DNA of 9,019 nt from CBFCZU01 sp965602635. GTDB lineage: Bacteria > Planctomycetota > Phycisphaerae > SM23-33. Under the pieces are notes generated by a model, which was not told where the DNA came from, did no database searches, and saw nothing but the letters and a program-made list of their open reading frames with translations. Within the stretch, counting starts at the first letter, position 1, and each line of letters begins with the position of its first letter. The stretch is from NCBI GenBank assembly GCA_965602635.1, contig CBFCZU010000174.1, positions 1 to 9,019 of the forward strand, given 5' to 3'. Of this stretch, positions 7,091 to 9,019 are shown in pieces. Position numbers and translations under genes: made by a program.

Positions 7091-9019
7091 TTCGTTGTTC
7101 CTTCCTGAAGGGTGTTGAACACGTTGACCGGGTCGGCGATGTCGGGCAGACAGGCCGCGGCGCAGCGGCCGCAGCCGACGCAGGCGATGAAGCCGTACTT
7201 GTCGTAGAGGTACATGCCCTTGCGGTAGAAGCGGTGGCGGTACCGCTGGAGGCGCTTCTCGCGGAAGTTCTCGCCCGTCCCGACCTTGGCGAAGTCTTCG
7301 AGCAGGCAGCCGTCCCATGCCCTGTAGCGCCGCCCGCTCTTGAGGGAGATGTCCACCTCGTCCTGGACGTCGAAGCAGTAGCAGGTCGGGCAGACCATGT
7401 TGCAGCTTCCGCAGGACAGGCAGCTTTCGGCCTGCTCGGCCCAGAGGTCGTGCTCGAAGCAGCGGCGGAGCAGAGCGGGCAGTTCCGTGGGGCGAAAACT
7501 GACCGGTCTGACCGCGCCGATCTGCTGGAGGCCCTCGCGGGACGCGGCCCGGGCGGCGATCTCCTCGTCCGTGGCGTCGCGCCCCTGGGCGTGCTCGGCC
7601 AGCAGCGCCGCTCCCTTCTCCGAGCCCACCTCGACGACGTAGGCCCCGCCGATGTCGGTGAGCCACAGGTCGAAACCGCCCTCGACAGCGTCGCAGCCGA
7701 CGGCGCCCCAGAACGCCTTCTCGCTCGCGCGTGCCGGGTCAATGCCGATGACGGTCAGCGCCTCGCGCCGCGCCAGGTAGTTCGGGTCGGGGCTCGCGTC
7801 GGACATCAGCCGGTCGAGCTGATTCGTGGCGATCATGTCGTAGGGGTGCATGCCCACGAGCACGGTGGGGGCGATGTCCTCGACACACGCCTCGGCCTTG
7901 GGCGAGTCGCCCAGATCGAACCTCACCAGCGTCTCGCGGGCGGGCATGAGGTACTTCCTGGGCGGCAGGATAGTCACGTCGTAGTCGAGCCGCAGCTCCT
8001 CCGCCCGCTCCAGCGGGCCGAAGACAAAGCGCCCTTCCGCGCCTTCCTTGTCCTTGACGCCCACGACGTTCCGCGTGGCGATCATGGAGTCCACGAAAGC
8101 CTTAAGCTGCCGATCGGTGAGTGCCTGCGTGGCCACCGCGACGGGCGGCCTGGCTTCCACCGGCGCGACTGGGGGCTCGGCCGTCGGCGTGAGCGACATG
8201 TCCGGCTCGGCGGGCAGCCTCACGGCGAAGGTCGTCCCCTCCCCCGGCGCGCTGCTGGCGCTGGCCGTGCCGCCGTGGGCCGAGGCGATCCGCTCGGCGA
8301 TCGCCAGCCCCGGGCCGTCAGACCCCTCCGGAGCGGCGCGGCTGCCCTGGTAGAACGGGTCGAACAGGTGGGGCAGCTCTTCGCTCGATATCTCCACCCC
8401 CGTGTCCTTGACCGACACCACCGTCTGCCCGTCCTCGGGGGCGACGTCAACCTCGATGCTGCCCGCCGGCGGCGTGAACTTGGCCGAGTTGGCCAGCAGG
8501 CGGGTGAACAGCTCACGCAACAGCCGGGCATTGCCGCGGACGGGCCTGGCGGTCTCGGAGACCTTCAGCTTGAATTCGATTCGCTCGGGTTTGTCGCGCT
8601 CGGTGACGGCCTGCCAGGCGTCCTGGATGACCGCTCTCAGGTCCACCGACTCGAGCTCCGCCGCCCCGGCCACCGCTTGGGCGAGCGCCAGCCAGTCCTC
8701 CAGTACCCCGGTGACGTCCTTTATCCGCAGGGAGGCCCCCTCGAGCATGGACTTCTGCTGGTCGGTCAGGGCGCCGGTCCGGCCCGAACTGACGGCCTCG
8801 ATGCACTGCGCCGCATCCGCCGCAGGCGCGCTGAGCTGCTGGCACACCACGGCGGCGAAATTGCTCAGGGCGGTCTGCCTGTCCGACTCCAGCTCCGTCG
8901 AGCTCCTGGCGAGGCGCTGCTTCTCGAGCCCCCGAGACACCACCTCCACGATGTCCTCGGGCGTGAACGGCTTGGTCAGATAGTCGAAGGCGCCCGCCTT
9001 CATCGCCTCCACCGCCGAC
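7087..9019 (-). CDS. hydB: Receiver - histidine-kinase-like - HydB (hydrogenase beta, 4Fe-4S) fusion, 5' end outside window
   Basis: One uninterrupted frame runs from the right edge to TGA; residues are numbered from the GTG codon at 9012. Residues 1-25 are the end of a response-regulator receiver (EAMKAGAFDYLTKPF, with the conserved Lys14); its phospho-acceptor Asp lies outside the window. About 40-115 is a HisKA-like helical pair in which the phospho-His position is Gln58 (VCQQLSAP). About 155-268 is a HATPase domain with N-box LLANSAKFTP (Asn175), G1-like DTGVEI, F-box LFDPFYQ and G2-like DGPGLAIAERI. A Pro/Ala linker spans about 268-297. From 298 the protein is a sulfhydrogenase beta subunit (LPPRKYLMPARE, then GMHPYDM). 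Its ferredoxin-type motifs are Cys531, 534, 537, 541 and Cys611, 614, 617, 621, with Cys544, 546 and 569 also present. HydB alone is normally about 340-370 residues. It heads the hydGDA-protease run and overlaps hydG as ATGA. An internal ATG at 8199 could yield a kinase-less HydB but lacks a clear ribosome-binding site. The kinase role is inference. Confidence 0.9.
   Translation of the reverse strand, partial: SAVEAMKAGAFDYLTKPFTPEDIVEVVSRGLEKQRLARSSTELESDRQTALSNFAAVVCQQLSAPAADAAQCIEAVSSGRTGALTDQQKSMLEGASLRIKDVTGVLEDWLALAQAVAGAAELESVDLRAVIQDAWQAVTERDKPERIEFKLKVSETARPVRGNARLLRELFTRLLANSAKFTPPAGSIEVDVAPEDGQTVVSVKDTGVEISSEELPHLFDPFYQGSRAAPEGSDGPGLAIAERIASAHGGTASASSAPGEGTTFAVRLPAEPDMSLTPTAEPPVAPVEARPPVAVATQALTDRQLKAFVDSMIATRNVVGVKDKEGAEGRFVFGPLERAEELRLDYDVTILPPRKYLMPARETLVRFDLGDSPKAEACVEDIAPTVLVGMHPYDMIATNQLDRLMSDASPDPNYLARREALTVIGIDPARASEKAFWGAVGCDAVEGGFDLWLTDIGGAYVVEVGSEKGAALLAEHAQGRDATDEEIAARAASREGLQQIGAVRPVSFRPTELPALLRRCFEHDLWAEQAESCLSCGSCNMVCPTCYCFDVQDEVDISLKSGRRYRAWDGCLLEDFAKVGTGENFREKRLQRYRHRFYRKGMYLYDKYGFIACVGCGRCAAACLPDIADPVNVFNTLQEGTTK
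7098..7103 (-). promoter_or_regulatory. Shine-Dalgarno for hydG
   Basis: AAGGAA, part of AGGAAGGAA on the minus strand, lies seven bases before the ATG at 7090. It sits in the last codons of the HydB fusion gene and fixes the hydG start against the longer open frame. Confidence 0.7.

Noticed and set aside
6242..7666. Extended 474-residue version of HydG
   Set aside because: The added segment is Arg-rich out-of-frame sequence beneath the HydB iron-sulfur region; the ATG at 7090 fits the family.
8121..8268. Frameshift or separate-gene boundary between the kinase-like region and HydB
   Set aside because: The frame is continuous, there is no stop or intergenic gap, and no strong ribosome-binding site precedes the internal ATG; a natural Pro/Ala linker is the simpler reading, although misassembly cannot be fully excluded.
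4203..9019. Group 3d (Hox) or F420-linked hydrogenase assignment
   Set aside because: The hydB-hydG-hydD-hydA order, the FAD/[2Fe-2S] HydG and the HydB dicluster subunit fit group 3b; no diaphorase HoxF/HoxU or FrhB-type subunit is present.

Overview
This is a GC-rich (roughly two-thirds G+C by eye), almost wholly coding bacterial fragment holding two converging gene blocks. No rRNA, tRNA, insertion sequence or CRISPR array is visible, and no stretch over 300 bases lacks a gene. The lineage cannot be fixed from the sequence. The GC content, the GH51 plus CehA/McbA-type pair and a receiver-kinase style protein would fit an uncultured Planctomycetota, Armatimonadota or similar heterotroph, but that is a low-confidence inference.

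Plus strand, 1-3743: the window opens inside a GH51-type alpha-L-arabinofuranosidase, of which the last 390 residues are present. Twelve bases after its stop comes an 851-residue CehA/McbA-family (PHP-like) metallohydrolase with its own Shine-Dalgarno. This protein has no visible signal peptide and ends in a very histidine-rich tail. The two genes look like an operon for breakdown of a plant-type carbohydrate or conjugate; the substrate of the second enzyme is unknown.

Minus strand, 9019-3740: a tightly coupled operon for a group 3b (sulfhydrogenase-type, NAD(P)-linked, soluble, bidirectional) [NiFe] hydrogenase. Its order is hydB-hydG-hydD-hydA followed by a hydrogenase maturation protease, matching the hydBGDA order known from Pyrococcus furiosus. 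Each junction overlaps or abuts (ATGA, TGAATG, ATGA, then an 11-base overlap with a TTG start). Electrons from H2 would pass from the NiFe site in HydA through the HydD iron-sulfur clusters to the FAD and [2Fe-2S] of HydG and on to NAD(P), with HydB adding ferredoxin-type clusters. The terminal protease would trim the HydA C-terminus after nickel insertion.

The most unusual element is the first gene of that operon. HydB is not free-standing. In one uninterrupted frame it carries the end of a response-regulator receiver domain, a histidine-kinase-like core and a Pro/Ala linker ahead of the HydB iron-sulfur module. The kinase's phospho-acceptor histidine position is Gln, so it looks like a pseudokinase or pure ATP-binding sensor fused to a hydrogenase subunit. 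The gene runs off the right edge, so the receiver phosphorylation site cannot be inspected. A second oddity is HydD, where the second cysteine of the proximal-cluster CxxC motif is Asp. The two blocks meet tail to tail with stop codons overlapping by four bases and no room for an intergenic terminator.
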